From the NCBI GenBank assembly GCA_049889095.1, contig JBLJFK010000001.1: a stretch of 64,000 bases of DNA; one strand, given 5' to 3'. A program made the position numbers and the translations under genes. Of this stretch, positions 1-8,671 are shown one piece after another. Origin of the DNA: Ewingella sp049889095. Its GTDB lineage: Bacteria > Pseudomonadota > Gammaproteobacteria > Enterobacterales > Enterobacteriaceae. How positions within the stretch are numbered: position 1 is the first letter of the stretch; every line of letters begins with the position of its first letter. A model generated the notes under the pieces. That model saw only the letters and a program-made list of their open reading frames with translations. It did not search any database and was not told the DNA's origin.

Positions 1-519
1 TCTGGCAATTTCAGTCACCAGGAAACCTTCAGCGAACAGGCGCAGAACTTCACTCTCTTTTGGAGAGAGGCGTTTGTCGCCGTAACCGTTAGCACTAATT
101 TTCTCAAGTAATTTCGCTACGCTATCCGGCGTGAATTTCTTGCCTTTTTGCAAAGCGGCCAGGGCTTTTGGCAAGTCCGTTGGCGCACCCTGTTTCAGTA
201 CAATGCCTTCTATGTCTAAATCCAACACCGAACTCAATATAGCCGGATTATTGTTCATGGTTAGCACAATGATAGACAGTTGCGGATAGTGGCGTTTAAT
301 GTACTTAATAAGCGTGATGCCATCGCCATATTTATCACCCGGCATCGACAAATCTGTGACCAACACGTGGGCGTCAAGTTTGCTCAAACTATTGACCAGA
401 GCGGTCGAATCTTCAAACTCACCTACTACGTTTACCCACTCAATTTGCTCGAGTGATTTACGGATCCCAAACAGGACAATAGGATGGTCATCAGCAATAA
501 TTACGTTCATATTATTCAT
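1..519 (-). CDS. rcsB: Response regulator RcsB, 3' end cut by the window edge
   Basis: Minus-strand reading from ATG at 519 gives MNNMNVIIADDHPIVLFGIR, followed by a receiver domain with the phospho-acceptor in VTDLSMPGDKYGDG and the switch lysine in GIVLKQGAPTDLP. The visible end enters the LuxR-type helix-turn-helix (LSPKESEVLRLFAEGFLVTEIA). RcsB is the DNA-binding output of the Rcs envelope-stress phosphorelay and receives phosphate from the RcsD Hpt domain. Only about 173 of roughly 216 residues are inside the window; the gene runs off its left edge. It follows rcsD by four bases, so the two are probably co-transcribed. Confidence 0.97.
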   Translation of the reverse strand, partial: MNNMNVIIADDHPIVLFGIRKSLEQIEWVNVVGEFEDSTALVNSLSKLDAHVLVTDLSMPGDKYGDGITLIKYIKRHYPQLSIIVLTMNNNPAILSSVLDLDIEGIVLKQGAPTDLPKALAALQKGKKFTPDSVAKLLEKISANGYGDKRLSPKESEVLRLFAEGFLVTEIAR

Positions 520-523
520 GTGA

Positions 524-3217
524 TTAGCTACCTTGCTGCAGCAGTCTGGAGACAAAAGAATCAATGTGATTAATGTTATCAGTGATCATCAAAACGTCGC
601 CAGCGACGATATGTTGTTCTAACGTTTCACACAAGTGCTTGCCTGGGGTCAGGTTCAACATAGCGAACACCCCCTTAAGGCGATGAGCGGTCTGGGAAAG
701 TGATGTAAAATCACGACGTTGATTTTCATTATACAGTTTCTCAAGATCTTCCGGTACTGTCTCGACAAACAGCTGATAGTAATCACTTGATTTGAGCTGT
801 TTTTCATAAAAGTCGAGAGAGTCCTCCCCGGAGCCTTCGGTGTTAACACTGTCATCGGATTCAGTAAATTGATGTTCGATTAACAGTAAGGTTGCGTCAA
901 TCAGCGCACTGCCGATGTTGTAGTTGACGCGAATGTAATGCTTTTCAAGCTGCTGGAAACCCGTTTCATCGCTGGTCAGCAACAGCGTATACTGGCCGCT
1001 GTTTTGCGGGTTGTCCGTCAATAAAACGTCGTACTCGCGGGCGATCTGACGCTCATCAGCGATAATACATATCGCACCATATGCGTTCATTGTGCGGGTC
1101 ACAATACCGCGCACCTCTTCAGACGTGATATCCAGCAACAGTGTTACGTCATCCAGCAGCTTTTCATGGGCTGCCTGAGGTTCATTCTCTTCAAAGATCT
1201 GTTTGATTCGCACCGTATAACGCGTGCCAATATCCAGTTTACTGCGGATCTCCAATTGTCCCCCGAGTTTCTTGCACAACTGATTGCACAGGAAAAAGGT
1301 CAGGCCAGACCCATGGTTAAATCGATCCAGCATGGTTTGGCTCAGGAAAGGATAATTCAGATTGCTCAATTCCTCCTTTGAAATGCCACTGCCGGTGTCA
1401 GTAATGTGGAAAATCAGTTGGCCAGGTTGTTCTGCGTCATGCTCTGTAGTCAGGGTGACCTTGCCCACTGATGTGGTCACAATCGCGTAATCAATCAGCA
1501 GGGACAGAACTTTTTTCAGTGCCTGACCGTCGCCGACAAAGTTTGCTTCCGGCTCAGGATGGAAATGGTTCAGTATCGCCAGACCCTTTTGGTTGAGTTT
1601 CGGCAGCGCTTCAAGCAGTAGCTCATCCACCAGCGCACATAATGCGTAGGACTGCTGTAGCGGTTGCCAGTCCTGCGTTTCCAGCCGGGTGAGTAGGGTG
1701 ATGTTATCTACCAGCGTCAGTGCATTACGTGACTCATTAAGCAGACGGCCTTGCAGCGTTTGGCGCTCCTGGATATCCGTATTCTCGGTCAGAGCATGCA
1801 CCAGCCCATTGAGCTCATTCAGCGGTTGATTGAGCTCAATGCCCAGATTGTGCAGCATTAACTTACGAGCCTGCAGGTTTTTATCGAACTCGCGGCGCGC
1901 CTGCTGCAACGTCTTATTGACCATCACTTCTTTATCCTGATCGTGCAGCAGGAACAGATAGGTTTCCGGTGAGATTTGACTCCGCAACATGCGGATTTCA
2001 TACACTTCGTTATTCACCGTCGCCTGAATCACGCCATGATGTTGTTCCGCCATGTTAGCGATTTTATTCAGGCTGAGGTGCGGCAGCAGTTGGTCGGCAA
2101 TTTTGTTACTAATGACCACGCTATGATTGCTGAAGTTATAGACTAGCAGGCCAATCGGCAGGCTGGAGATAATCTCTTGATTAAGCGCCTGCTGAGTTTG
2201 CAGTTGCGCTGCCATATTTTCGCTTGGACGGATGTACTGATGGCGGATGAAGTAGATCCCGGCCATCGCCAGCCCCAGCAACAAGAGGTTGATCAGCGCC
2301 AGCCAGAAATTATTGCGCGACAGATCCATAATCAGGCTTAATAGGGGGACGCGGTAGCTCAGCGTTAGCGGGGAATTGCTCAGCGGTGCGGCGAAATTCA
2401 CCGACCATCCCTGTAGCGCAATGCTGCTGCTGATGTCGGTGGTCTGCGAAAGGTCCCCTTCATTTACGGCATCATTATTGTTGTTCAGCTGGAAATTATC
2501 TCGCGCCATTGAGCGCGGGATCAGGTCGCTTATCGGCATATCAAAAGCAATCACGGTTGCCAGGTGGCCGGGATTATTAAATGTCGTGCGCAGCGAGAAA
2601 AAATAGTCATTGGAAAAGCGCGATTTACGTAAGTTGGAGTAGCTCTCGCGCTCATCCAATGTATTGGCCTGCTGCAGCATCTCTGCCCGCCGCGCATGCA
2701 AAGTGCTGGTGAAGTAGCTCTCTTTTAGCCGGGAGTCTTGCTGTTGCAGTGGTTGCGTGGTGATCAGGATCATGCTGTTGTCCTGACCATTCAGATAATA
2801 CATTGAGTAGGGCAGCGTTTTTGCTCCCCATTGGTCATCAAGGAAATTGGAGATCTTGAGGGTGAGATCCAGCGTTGAACTGTCATGGTTGCCAAAAATC
2901 AGCGCATCGCTTTTCTTATGCGGTTTGGTGATGTAATACATGTCCTGACGAAGGCGGACTTCCTGCGCTGAAATAGCCTCTGCGGGCATTGCTACGCCGG
3001 TGAAATTGTCATAAATCTGATAGGTCATGTAGCGGTAATTGTCGATGCGTTTTTGCAAACGTTCGGCTGTAGTTTGCAGCGTTCGTTGCTTATCTTTCAA
3101 ATACGCATTCGTATAATTATAGCCATACATGCTGAGGCCCATTGCCAGCAGCAAAATAAACAACCAGAAGAAACGTGTGATATTGGTTGAAGTCAGCGAC
3201 AGATATTTACTTGGCAT
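524..3217 (-). CDS. rcsD: Phosphotransferase RcsD (Rcs phosphorelay intermediate)
   Basis: This 897-residue inner-membrane protein passes phosphate from the sensor RcsC to RcsB. Visible parts, in order: a transmembrane helix near residues 14-35, a large periplasmic domain, a second helix near 303-325, a histidine-kinase-like core that lacks a clear phospho-histidine H box but keeps GSGL-like ATP-lid features, an ABL region, and a C-terminal Hpt domain around AHRLKGVFAMLNL whose His is the phosphorylated residue. Length matches the family (about 890). The start ATG at 3217 is preceded by AAGGAA about 13 bases upstream. It lies directly after an MFS gene on the same strand (21-base gap), an arrangement unlike E. 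coli, where micF/ompC precede rcsD. Confidence 0.96.
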   Translation of the reverse strand: MPSKYLSLTSTNITRFFWLFILLLAMGLSMYGYNYTNAYLKDKQRTLQTTAERLQKRIDNYRYMTYQIYDNFTGVAMPAEAISAQEVRLRQDMYYITKPHKKSDALIFGNHDSSTLDLTLKISNFLDDQWGAKTLPYSMYYLNGQDNSMILITTQPLQQQDSRLKESYFTSTLHARRAEMLQQANTLDERESYSNLRKSRFSNDYFFSLRTTFNNPGHLATVIAFDMPISDLIPRSMARDNFQLNNNNDAVNEGDLSQTTDISSSIALQGWSVNFAAPLSNSPLTLSYRVPLLSLIMDLSRNNFWLALINLLLLGLAMAGIYFIRHQYIRPSENMAAQLQTQQALNQEIISSLPIGLLVYNFSNHSVVISNKIADQLLPHLSLNKIANMAEQHHGVIQATVNNEVYEIRMLRSQISPETYLFLLHDQDKEVMVNKTLQQARREFDKNLQARKLMLHNLGIELNQPLNELNGLVHALTENTDIQERQTLQGRLLNESRNALTLVDNITLLTRLETQDWQPLQQSYALCALVDELLLEALPKLNQKGLAILNHFHPEPEANFVGDGQALKKVLSLLIDYAIVTTSVGKVTLTTEHDAEQPGQLIFHITDTGSGISKEELSNLNYPFLSQTMLDRFNHGSGLTFFLCNQLCKKLGGQLEIRSKLDIGTRYTVRIKQIFEENEPQAAHEKLLDDVTLLLDITSEEVRGIVTRTMNAYGAICIIADERQIAREYDVLLTDNPQNSGQYTLLLTSDETGFQQLEKHYIRVNYNIGSALIDATLLLIEHQFTESDDSVNTEGSGEDSLDFYEKQLKSSDYYQLFVETVPEDLEKLYNENQRRDFTSLSQTAHRLKGVFAMLNLTPGKHLCETLEQHIVAGDVLMITDNINHIDSFVSRLLQQGS

Positions 3218-3238
3218 AATGGTGACGCATTTCCTTAA

Positions 3239-4414
3239 TTATCGGGTCACGGCGCGCGCGCTGGTGGCCACCAGCAACAGCAACGCGGCTACGCAGCCTA
3301 AGGCAACCGACAGGTTGCTTAGTTGGGCGATAAAACCAATTAGCGCCGGACCTGCCAGAATACCGGCATAACCGAGCGTTGTCACAGAAGCAATTGCCAG
3401 GTTGGCCGGCATCGCTGTCTGGTTCCCTGCGGCGCTGAACATGATCGGCACCAGATTAGAGGAACCAAAACCGGTCATGATGAAGCCCAGCCCTGCTATC
3501 CACAAGTTATCGATACACACCAGCAATACCATTCCAAGGCTGGCGCACAGGCTGCCGAATAGCAGGACTTTATAACGTCCCATGGCATTTATAATGCTGT
3601 CACCCGTCAGGCGGCCTGCGGTCATTGCAATCGAGAATACCGCATACCCTATTCCAGCCTGAAGTGTGCTCACGCCACGCTCAGTCGCGAGGAACAGCGC
3701 ACTCCAGTCAAGCATCGAGCCTTCGGCCATAAACATGACAAAACAGAGCAGGCCGAGGAAAATCACCCAGCCGCGTGGCAAGACAAACATCGGGGCATCG
3801 CTGCCATTACGGGTGTGTCGCCAGAAGTGAGGACTGGTTGGGATCAGTGTCACCGCGACCAGCGCCACGACCAGTAAAATCGATTGAAAAGGGGTGAGGC
3901 CGATATACAACAACGTGCTGACGATCAGAGCGCCGAAAATACTGCCCAGGCTAAAGAAACCGTGAAAGCCGGACATCATGGCCCTGCCACTGGCTTTCTC
4001 TACCACTACGGCATGAACGTTCATCGCGACATCCACCATGCCAATGGCTGCACCAAACACCATTAAAACTGCTGCCATACTCGCCGTCGAATTCATCACC
4101 GTCAGCAGCGGTAAGTCGAAACACAGAATGATCGAAGCCAGTAGTATCACCGTTTTACAGCCCAGACGACCGGTCAGAAAGCCGGTCAGCGGCATTGACA
4201 ATGTAGATCCTGCACCGATACACAGCAGCAGGAGCCCAAGGGTGCCATCGTTGATATCCAGACGTAGCTTAACAAAGGGAACCAGTGGGGCCCAGGCTGC
4301 CATAGCAAAACCAGAAAGCAGGAAGATTATCCGCGTAGCATATTGCTGTGCACGTCCCGGAAGAGAGGGATAAACGGCAGACGCCTTGCCTGACGTGGTG
4401 GTGTTGCTGGTCAT
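3239..4414 (-). CDS. MFS transporter, YbjJ-like
   Basis: A 391-residue, very hydrophobic protein with about 12 predicted membrane helices and the major-facilitator layout. Motifs such as GFHGFFSLGSIFGA and the loop GRLTGDSIINAMGRYK resemble the E. coli YbjJ group of inner-membrane MFS proteins, whose substrates are not established. No substrate can be inferred here. The stop codon is only 21 bases before rcsD on the same strand, so read-through into the Rcs operon is plausible. The gene sits where E. coli has the micF-rcsD intergenic region, so it is an insertion relative to that order. Start ATG at 4414 taken as the first good codon; the following 424 bases are non-coding. Confidence 0.8.
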   Translation of the reverse strand: MTSNTTTSGKASAVYPSLPGRAQQYATRIIFLLSGFAMAAWAPLVPFVKLRLDINDGTLGLLLLCIGAGSTLSMPLTGFLTGRLGCKTVILLASIILCFDLPLLTVMNSTASMAAVLMVFGAAIGMVDVAMNVHAVVVEKASGRAMMSGFHGFFSLGSIFGALIVSTLLYIGLTPFQSILLVVALVAVTLIPTSPHFWRHTRNGSDAPMFVLPRGWVIFLGLLCFVMFMAEGSMLDWSALFLATERGVSTLQAGIGYAVFSIAMTAGRLTGDSIINAMGRYKVLLFGSLCASLGMVLLVCIDNLWIAGLGFIMTGFGSSNLVPIMFSAAGNQTAMPANLAIASVTTLGYAGILAGPALIGFIAQLSNLSVALGCVAALLLLVATSARAVTR

Positions 4415-4838
4415 GATCTCGGCGTCCGTTTGAGCGATCGGTGAATATCAATGAAATGACAAAATCTACGTCATTACGGGGTGGTGTTTTATCACATACC
4501 GCGTAAGAGCAGGGAGATTTTCCCTTCATTTTGAGGCGACGTATTTTAACAGCAACCTCATCAATGCGTTATTACCAAAAATCTTATTTATCGCAAAGTG
4601 AAAATTGATTCAAATGTGATTTGTTGAGCCTTCGTCACGACATTGGTAAATTTAATTTATCAATTTATTGAGTGGAATAAGTTACTCATTATGCATTTTT
4701 CATAATATTTCAACATGTTACTTAAGTTAAATTATTTGCTTGTCAGCTAATTAAAGTCAAATTTTGGTTTGTAGGCGAGGTTTTGCAAACAGGTAAAGTT
4801 TGAATTTTTAAAATAATATAATTGATTTTATTTATCGT
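4415..4838. other. AT-rich intergenic region without a gene
   Basis: The stretch is markedly AT-rich from about 4560 onward and has no convincing ORF, RNA or terminator. It must hold the promoter of the minus-strand MFS gene and replaces whatever once encoded the missing N-terminal half of the adaptor that begins at 4839. In-frame stop codons lie just upstream of that ATG. Confidence 0.6.
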
Positions 4839-5498
4839 ATGACTTCCACCACCGTCAGCGCTGCCGGGCAGGTGGAGGTGATTTTCCTCAAGCGCCAGGC
4901 TAGCGAGTTGCGCGGAAAAATCGACGATGCCACTAATCAGTACGCGGTTCGCGCCCGTGAAGAGCAGGTGAAGAACAACGGCGATCTCGATGCCAAATTG
5001 CAGGTTATGGCTGGTAAAGAGGATCAGGTAACCCGTTCTGAACTGTTCTCTCCAGTGCACGGTATCGTGAAGGATATTCAGGTCAGTACCGTCGGCGGCG
5101 TACTACAGCCTGGCGGCAAGCTGATGGAAATTGTGCCAATTGAAGACCAATTGCTGATTGAAACCCGTATCAACCCGCGTGATATCGCCTACATCCGGCC
5201 GGGTTTGCCAGCCAAGGTGAAAATCAGCGCCTATGATTCATCGATTTATGGTGATCTGGAAGGGCAGGTCGAAAGCGTGTCGCCGGACACTTTGCAGGAT
5301 GAAGTTAAACGCGACCAATTCTACTACCGCGTTTATGTGCGCACTGACAACGCTGTTTTGACCAACAAAGGCGGACGTCAATTTCCGATAGTCCCCGGAA
5401 TGGTTGCCAGCGTTGAGATCAAAACCGGCCAGAAAACCGTGCTGGATTACCTGATTAAGCCTTTGAATAAGGTTAGAGAGTCGCTGCGGGAACGCTAA
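4839..5498 (+). pseudogene. 5'-truncated HlyD-family type I secretion adaptor
   Basis: The 219 codons match only the C-terminal half of HlyD/LapC-type membrane-fusion proteins, which are normally about 390-400 residues. Visible: the end of the coiled-coil hairpin (KRQASELRGKIDDATNQY), the lipoyl-like half FSPVHGIVKDIQVSTVGGVL, the beta-barrel QLLIETRINPRDIAYIRPG, and the terminal signature PGMVASVEIKTGQKTVLDY. The N-terminal membrane anchor and first half are absent; an in-frame stop lies upstream and the preceding DNA is AT-rich non-coding. No ABC exporter, TolC-like or substrate gene adjoins it. An adaptor without an anchor should not work, so I treat it as a gene relic. The remaining frame is open, which suggests the deletion is recent or the fragment is still tolerated. 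Confidence 0.8.
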
Positions 5499-5544
5499 AT
5501 CCTCTTCGCTTTCGACGTTGCGCGGCGTTAGGCGTTAACTGTGC

Positions 5545-5650
5545 TTATCTACCCGAATGGCTGGCGTATATCAGCTATTCGGGATTATGGGCCTTATAAA
5601 TGATGAGGTTCATCCGCCGATCCCGCGTTTGCCGCCTTGCTAAAACGCCA
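5545..5650. repeat. Degraded copy of the window's intergenic repeat
   Basis: The sequence carries the inverted arms CCCGAATGGCTG (5552-5563) and CAGCTATTCGGG (5572-5583), one mismatch, followed by GTTTGCCGCCTTGCT near 5629-5643. The same order of elements (ACCCGAAT..., CGGGATT, GTTTGCCRCCTTGCTGCAA) occurs at 18520-18670 and 32008-32125 and, inverted, at 25945-26060. This copy is the most diverged. Confidence 0.45.
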
Positions 5651-5693
5651 ATGCGTTTGAGGGGCACTGATAATTTATTAATGACCGGCTGAC

Positions 5694-7706
5694 TCATTCC
5701 GGCAGTTTTTTCTCCGGTGCTGCTGTGCCTTGCGGATTTTGCGTCTGCGCGCGATATTTCGCTACCGCGTCTATATCTTCTGCTTTACGTTTGTCCTGCC
5801 ACAGATTCATGCGACCGCGCAGTGAGCCTCTTAGCCCCTCCAGCGACTGGCGTGCTGCATCAGATTGCGGATCCAGCTCGAGCACGAACTCCATGAATTG
5901 CTCCGCGATATGGCGGTTCTTTTTCACACCGCTGCCGGTCAACCAGGCCATACCGAGGGTGTAAGCCGCCTCACTGCGATGCGGGTGCTGCGAGTCGAGC
6001 AGAATCGCTGGTAGCCACTCTTCTGCGGCCATACGCTTATCTTGCTCAGGGCCATCATCCAGTGCACAACTGGCCCGCCAATAATCCGCTGCTGGGTGAC
6101 CTGCGTCGATGGCCCGTTGATACCACTGCATTGCCTGCTGGTAATCCGCTTCGCCACCAATGCCTTCGCGTAGTGCATTGGCGCAGGTGAACATGGCCGG
6201 AACGAGTCCCGAACGAGCCGCGCTGAGCACGCAATCCATGGCGTTGCCGTCATGATGAAAATGTTCAGGGACCTCCTGATGCCAGCCATTGCGGTAGAAG
6301 AAATAGAGTTCATAACTGTGCAGGGCATTGCCCCTGCGGGCCATTTCAGTCAGCAGGAAATGGACGGCTTCCATGTCATCATTGATGGCAAGGTCGTGCG
6401 CAATAATGATCAGATCTTTAGCGTTTTGCTCAGTCATCAGCGACGTGGCATGATCCATCAGACTTGCGCTCAATTCAGGTTGCTGCGGCAAACCATAAAG
6501 GCCGTATTGCAGCGCGGTCGCCGCATAAGCCAGCAACACCGGGTTATCGGGCTGATTGATAGCGCGGATAAGCAGGGTGGTCAGCACCGCCATACCTTGT
6601 TGTTCTCCATTAGCCAGTACGGCGCGGGAGATAAACATTGCGGCGAAATGCCCTGGCATAGCGTGCGGTGAGACGTTCAACAGCTGGCTATAAATAGCCA
6701 AACCGGCCTGATCGTTATCTTGCCAGTAGGCGTCGCAGGTCCCATAGAGATCTAATAAACGGATACGGGCGGTATCATCCAGCGGCTGCGCCAGTAAATG
6801 TTGCAGGCGCTCTTGTAATTGTTGCGCCTGTTCGGAGCCGCGATCGGCAATTTCACCGGACAGCGCGTCCGCTAAGGCATTGGCGCGGAAATGATTGCGT
6901 TCTTGCTCGCTAAATTCAGTACAAAGCGGGCCGTCAATAATCGCCATCTGCTGATGGTCATCGCCATCCCACGCCGCCGAATGGAACAGCAGATAGGATT
7001 CCATGGAGCCTACGTCACTATGGCGCACTGACATTGCCATACGCAGCCAATAATCAAGCGCTTCTTCACCCGCTTTACGGCTGTTTCGCAGCGCAGCAGG
7101 CAGGGATTGCGGCCAGTGGGTAGCAGGCTCAACCCCCAGCGCGTGCAAATAAACCACACCCGCGCGCCAAACGGCACTGCCAGCAATATTGAATTTCTCA
7201 TGCAGGGGAAGCGGTTGCTGACCGGCGAAAAGAGCGCGTAGCCAGTAGGGTTCCCCGAACCCGCCACTCAGATTCATCAGGTGTCTGAAGGCGTGGGTAG
7301 GGCGCGGATGCAGTTCAATCGCACGTAAAAAAGCCAGTACCGCATAGTCGCAACAAAGTTGTGCACCCAGCCATTGACTGTCTTCAACCGCTTCCACGCC
7401 GTTGCCATTGCGAATAACCCAGGCTTGTTCATGCCAGTACATTCCCAGCAAAATTTGCGCATGGTAGCTCTGCGGACATTGCTGTATCCAGTCGTTAAGG
7501 ATCTCCAGAGGCTCGACGGTGTGGGTATCAGCACCGGTGATCAAACTACCCGGATGCACAACCAGACCGTAGTCACTGTGCAGGTCAGTTTGATTCTGCC
7601 AGCCACGCATCAGCGATAACAGCCACTCGTCGAGTTTAACAAAACGGCGGGTTGCCAGAAGCATTCTGGCTCTGGAGAGGTTGTCGTACTGATCCGGTGG
7701 TGGCAT
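5694..7706 (-). CDS. Large Sel1/TPR-like protein of unknown function
   Basis: A 670-residue, soluble-looking protein with no signal peptide or membrane helix. The first half has Trp-rich segments (HAQILLGMYWHEQAWVIRNG) of the kind annotated as DUF4034 in enterobacteria, though I name that family from memory and with reservation. The second half has helical repeats; the clearest Sel1-like units are QQAMQWYQRAIDAGHPAADY and a following unit with AAYTLGMAWLTGSGVKKN. Sel1 repeats form scaffolds for protein contacts. The tail is charged (KRKAEDIDAVAKYRAQ). Start ATG 7706 is preceded by AAGGAA seven bases upstream. Neighbours are remnants and do not suggest a partner. No enzymatic motif is visible. 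Confidence 0.7.
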   Translation of the reverse strand: MPPPDQYDNLSRARMLLATRRFVKLDEWLLSLMRGWQNQTDLHSDYGLVVHPGSLITGADTHTVEPLEILNDWIQQCPQSYHAQILLGMYWHEQAWVIRNGNGVEAVEDSQWLGAQLCCDYAVLAFLRAIELHPRPTHAFRHLMNLSGGFGEPYWLRALFAGQQPLPLHEKFNIAGSAVWRAGVVYLHALGVEPATHWPQSLPAALRNSRKAGEEALDYWLRMAMSVRHSDVGSMESYLLFHSAAWDGDDHQQMAIIDGPLCTEFSEQERNHFRANALADALSGEIADRGSEQAQQLQERLQHLLAQPLDDTARIRLLDLYGTCDAYWQDNDQAGLAIYSQLLNVSPHAMPGHFAAMFISRAVLANGEQQGMAVLTTLLIRAINQPDNPVLLAYAATALQYGLYGLPQQPELSASLMDHATSLMTEQNAKDLIIIAHDLAINDDMEAVHFLLTEMARRGNALHSYELYFFYRNGWHQEVPEHFHHDGNAMDCVLSAARSGLVPAMFTCANALREGIGGEADYQQAMQWYQRAIDAGHPAADYWRASCALDDGPEQDKRMAAEEWLPAILLDSQHPHRSEAAYTLGMAWLTGSGVKKNRHIAEQFMEFVLELDPQSDAARQSLEGLRGSLRGRMNLWQDKRKAEDIDAVAKYRAQTQNPQGTAAPEKKLPE

Positions 7707-7769
7707 GAGGTTCCTTGAATCTGGAGAGTGGAAGGTGGTGCATTAACGCTATTGTAACCGCTGAGTTTA

Positions 7770-7797
7770 TTAACATCAGCGAGATTGCTCTTATACT
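7770..7797 (+). promoter_or_regulatory. Candidate sigma-70 promoter
   Basis: TTAACA at 7770-7775 and TATACT at 7792-7797 are separated by 16 bases, each one base from consensus. Transcription would begin near 7804 and run through the short ORF at 7863. Judged by eye only. Confidence 0.35.
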
Positions 7798-7862
7798 AAC
7801 GGATCTTGCCGGCCACTGACGAATACTGTACCAAAAATGAGATTATGGAGGAGGCACTCGGC

Positions 7863-7949
7863 ATGAATGTTATTAACTGTATGTTTATCAGCCATAAGAT
7901 AATTTTTTATTCTATGACAGTTATTAACGCATTTATTTTTAGATTGTGA
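7863..7949 (+). CDS. Candidate 28-residue small protein
   Basis: The reading MNVINCMFISHKIIFYSMTV... ends at TGA 7947-7949. A very strong ribosome site GGAGGAGG (7847-7854) lies eight bases before the ATG, and a plausible promoter lies at 7770-7797. The peptide is rich in Ile, Phe, Met and Val and could be membrane-associated, but it lacks a clean uninterrupted hydrophobic stretch. I recognise no family. It could equally be a chance ORF in an AT-rich degenerate region. Confidence 0.25.
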   Translation: MNVINCMFISHKIIFYSMTVINAFIFRL

Positions 7950-8086
7950 TTATATTAATTTGGATAGCCATGACAGTTGCCTAAAATACCAGGTTGTTAT
8001 TAATCGTTGGTGTTTTAGTCAATAGATATCGAGATTTGAACATGTTTTTACGTAATGTCACGGCAAGTGATTATTGCGATAAAGGC

Positions 8087-8111
8087 AAAAAAAACCGACC
8101 AAAAGGCCGGC
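8087..8111 (-). terminator. Rho-independent terminator of micF
   Basis: Seven-base-pair stem with a TTTT loop (8094-8111) and seven T residues following it on the minus strand. This also forms the 3' Hfq-binding end expected of MicF. Confidence 0.8.
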
Positions 8112-8159
8112 TGTTGTTCCCAAATACTTTGGAATGAAGATAACAAATAATGATGATGC
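8087..8159 (-). ncRNA. micF: MicF small RNA
   Basis: Read on the minus strand, the transcript begins near 8159 with GCATCATCATTATTTGTTA, close to the E. coli MicF 5' end (GCTATCATCATTAACTTTA), which pairs with the ompF mRNA start region. It ends in a hairpin GCCGGCC-TTTT-GGTCGGT (8111-8094; two G-U pairs) followed by a run of T (8093-8087). Length is about 73 nt, somewhat shorter than the 93 nt of E. coli. It keeps the E. coli relationship of being divergent from the porin locus and co-directional with rcsD. Promoter and marbox are listed separately. MicF represses OmpF-type porin translation with Hfq. Confidence 0.85.
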
Positions 8160-8166
8160 GGAATGA

Positions 8167-8209
8167 ATTATAGAAGTGTTCTGGATTTTTACTTATCACT
8201 TAGTGCTGT
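8167..8209 (-). promoter_or_regulatory. micF promoter with marbox
   Basis: A perfect -10 TATAAT (minus strand, 8172-8167) lies seven to eight bases before the inferred MicF start. Overlapping the -35 position is ACAGCACTAAGTGATAAGT (8209-8191), which fits the MarA/SoxS/Rob consensus AYNGCACNNWNNRYYAAAY at all but two or three positions and resembles the E. coli micF marbox. Placement matches a class II MarA/SoxS/Rob promoter. A MarA/SoxS-like gene lies about 500 bp away (8672-9088). Confidence 0.7.
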
Positions 8210-8482
8210 GTTGTTATCGGGTATTCGTTTGATTTAAATGTTTTTTTATTTTTTAGCAATATGTGCTTTGTTTTTACACCCCAATTTGGTTAAGAATATT
8301 ACTGTTTTTACATTTGTTATCTATGTTGATGCACACAAGCATTATCTCTGATGTCGCGTTATTTTCTTTTTGGCTGAATAAGGGTTATATCCAGAGAATG
8401 ACGCCTGCCATATCGGGTAGGTTAAAAAATCTCAATTCACCGCGTATTCATCAGGCAGTGGCGTGCTCGGTATACTGCGAGA
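8210..8482. promoter_or_regulatory. Former porin promoter region
   Basis: An AT-rich stretch between micF and the porin relic. T-rich sequences such as GTTTTTACATTTGTTATC (near 8306-8323) resemble OmpR recognition elements in ompC promoters, but I cannot score them by eye. An ORF of 75 codons at 8263-8490 crosses the region and has no homologue I recognise. Confidence 0.35.
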
Positions 8483-8665
8483 ATAGTTAAAAATGAAATT
8501 GAGCGGCTGGTCCTTGGGTTATTCGTCGCAGGTTCAGCAGGTGCGGCACAAGTCTATAATAACGATGATAATCAACCAGACCTGCATGGTTTGGTTGAGG
8601 GATCACATTTGACCGTTATGGTGCCGCCCGATGATGCTCCTTCGCTGAGCGATTTAGGCTTCTAA
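8483..8665 (+). pseudogene. Remnant of an OmpC-type porin gene (5' end only)
   Basis: The frame reads VKNEIERLVLGLFVAGSAG then AAQVYNNDDNQPDLHGLVEG. Compared with the E. coli OmpC N-terminus (signal peptide ending VAGAANA, mature AEVYNKDGNKLDLYGKVDG) this is clearly a porin signal peptide and first mature strand. The start codon has been lost or shifted (ATA at the expected place; the only nearby ATG is out of frame), similarity ends after about 40 codons, and a stop follows at 8663-8665. Position and orientation relative to micF are exactly those of ompC in E. coli. About 300 codons of barrel are missing. The last 18 codons have no porin similarity I can see. Confidence 0.75.
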
Positions 8666-8671
8666 ACTGCA

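Noticed and set aside
8263..8490. 75-codon ORF starting in the region between micF and the porin relic
   Set aside because: It spans the former porin promoter, has no ribosome site and resembles nothing known; the downstream porin signal lies in a different frame.
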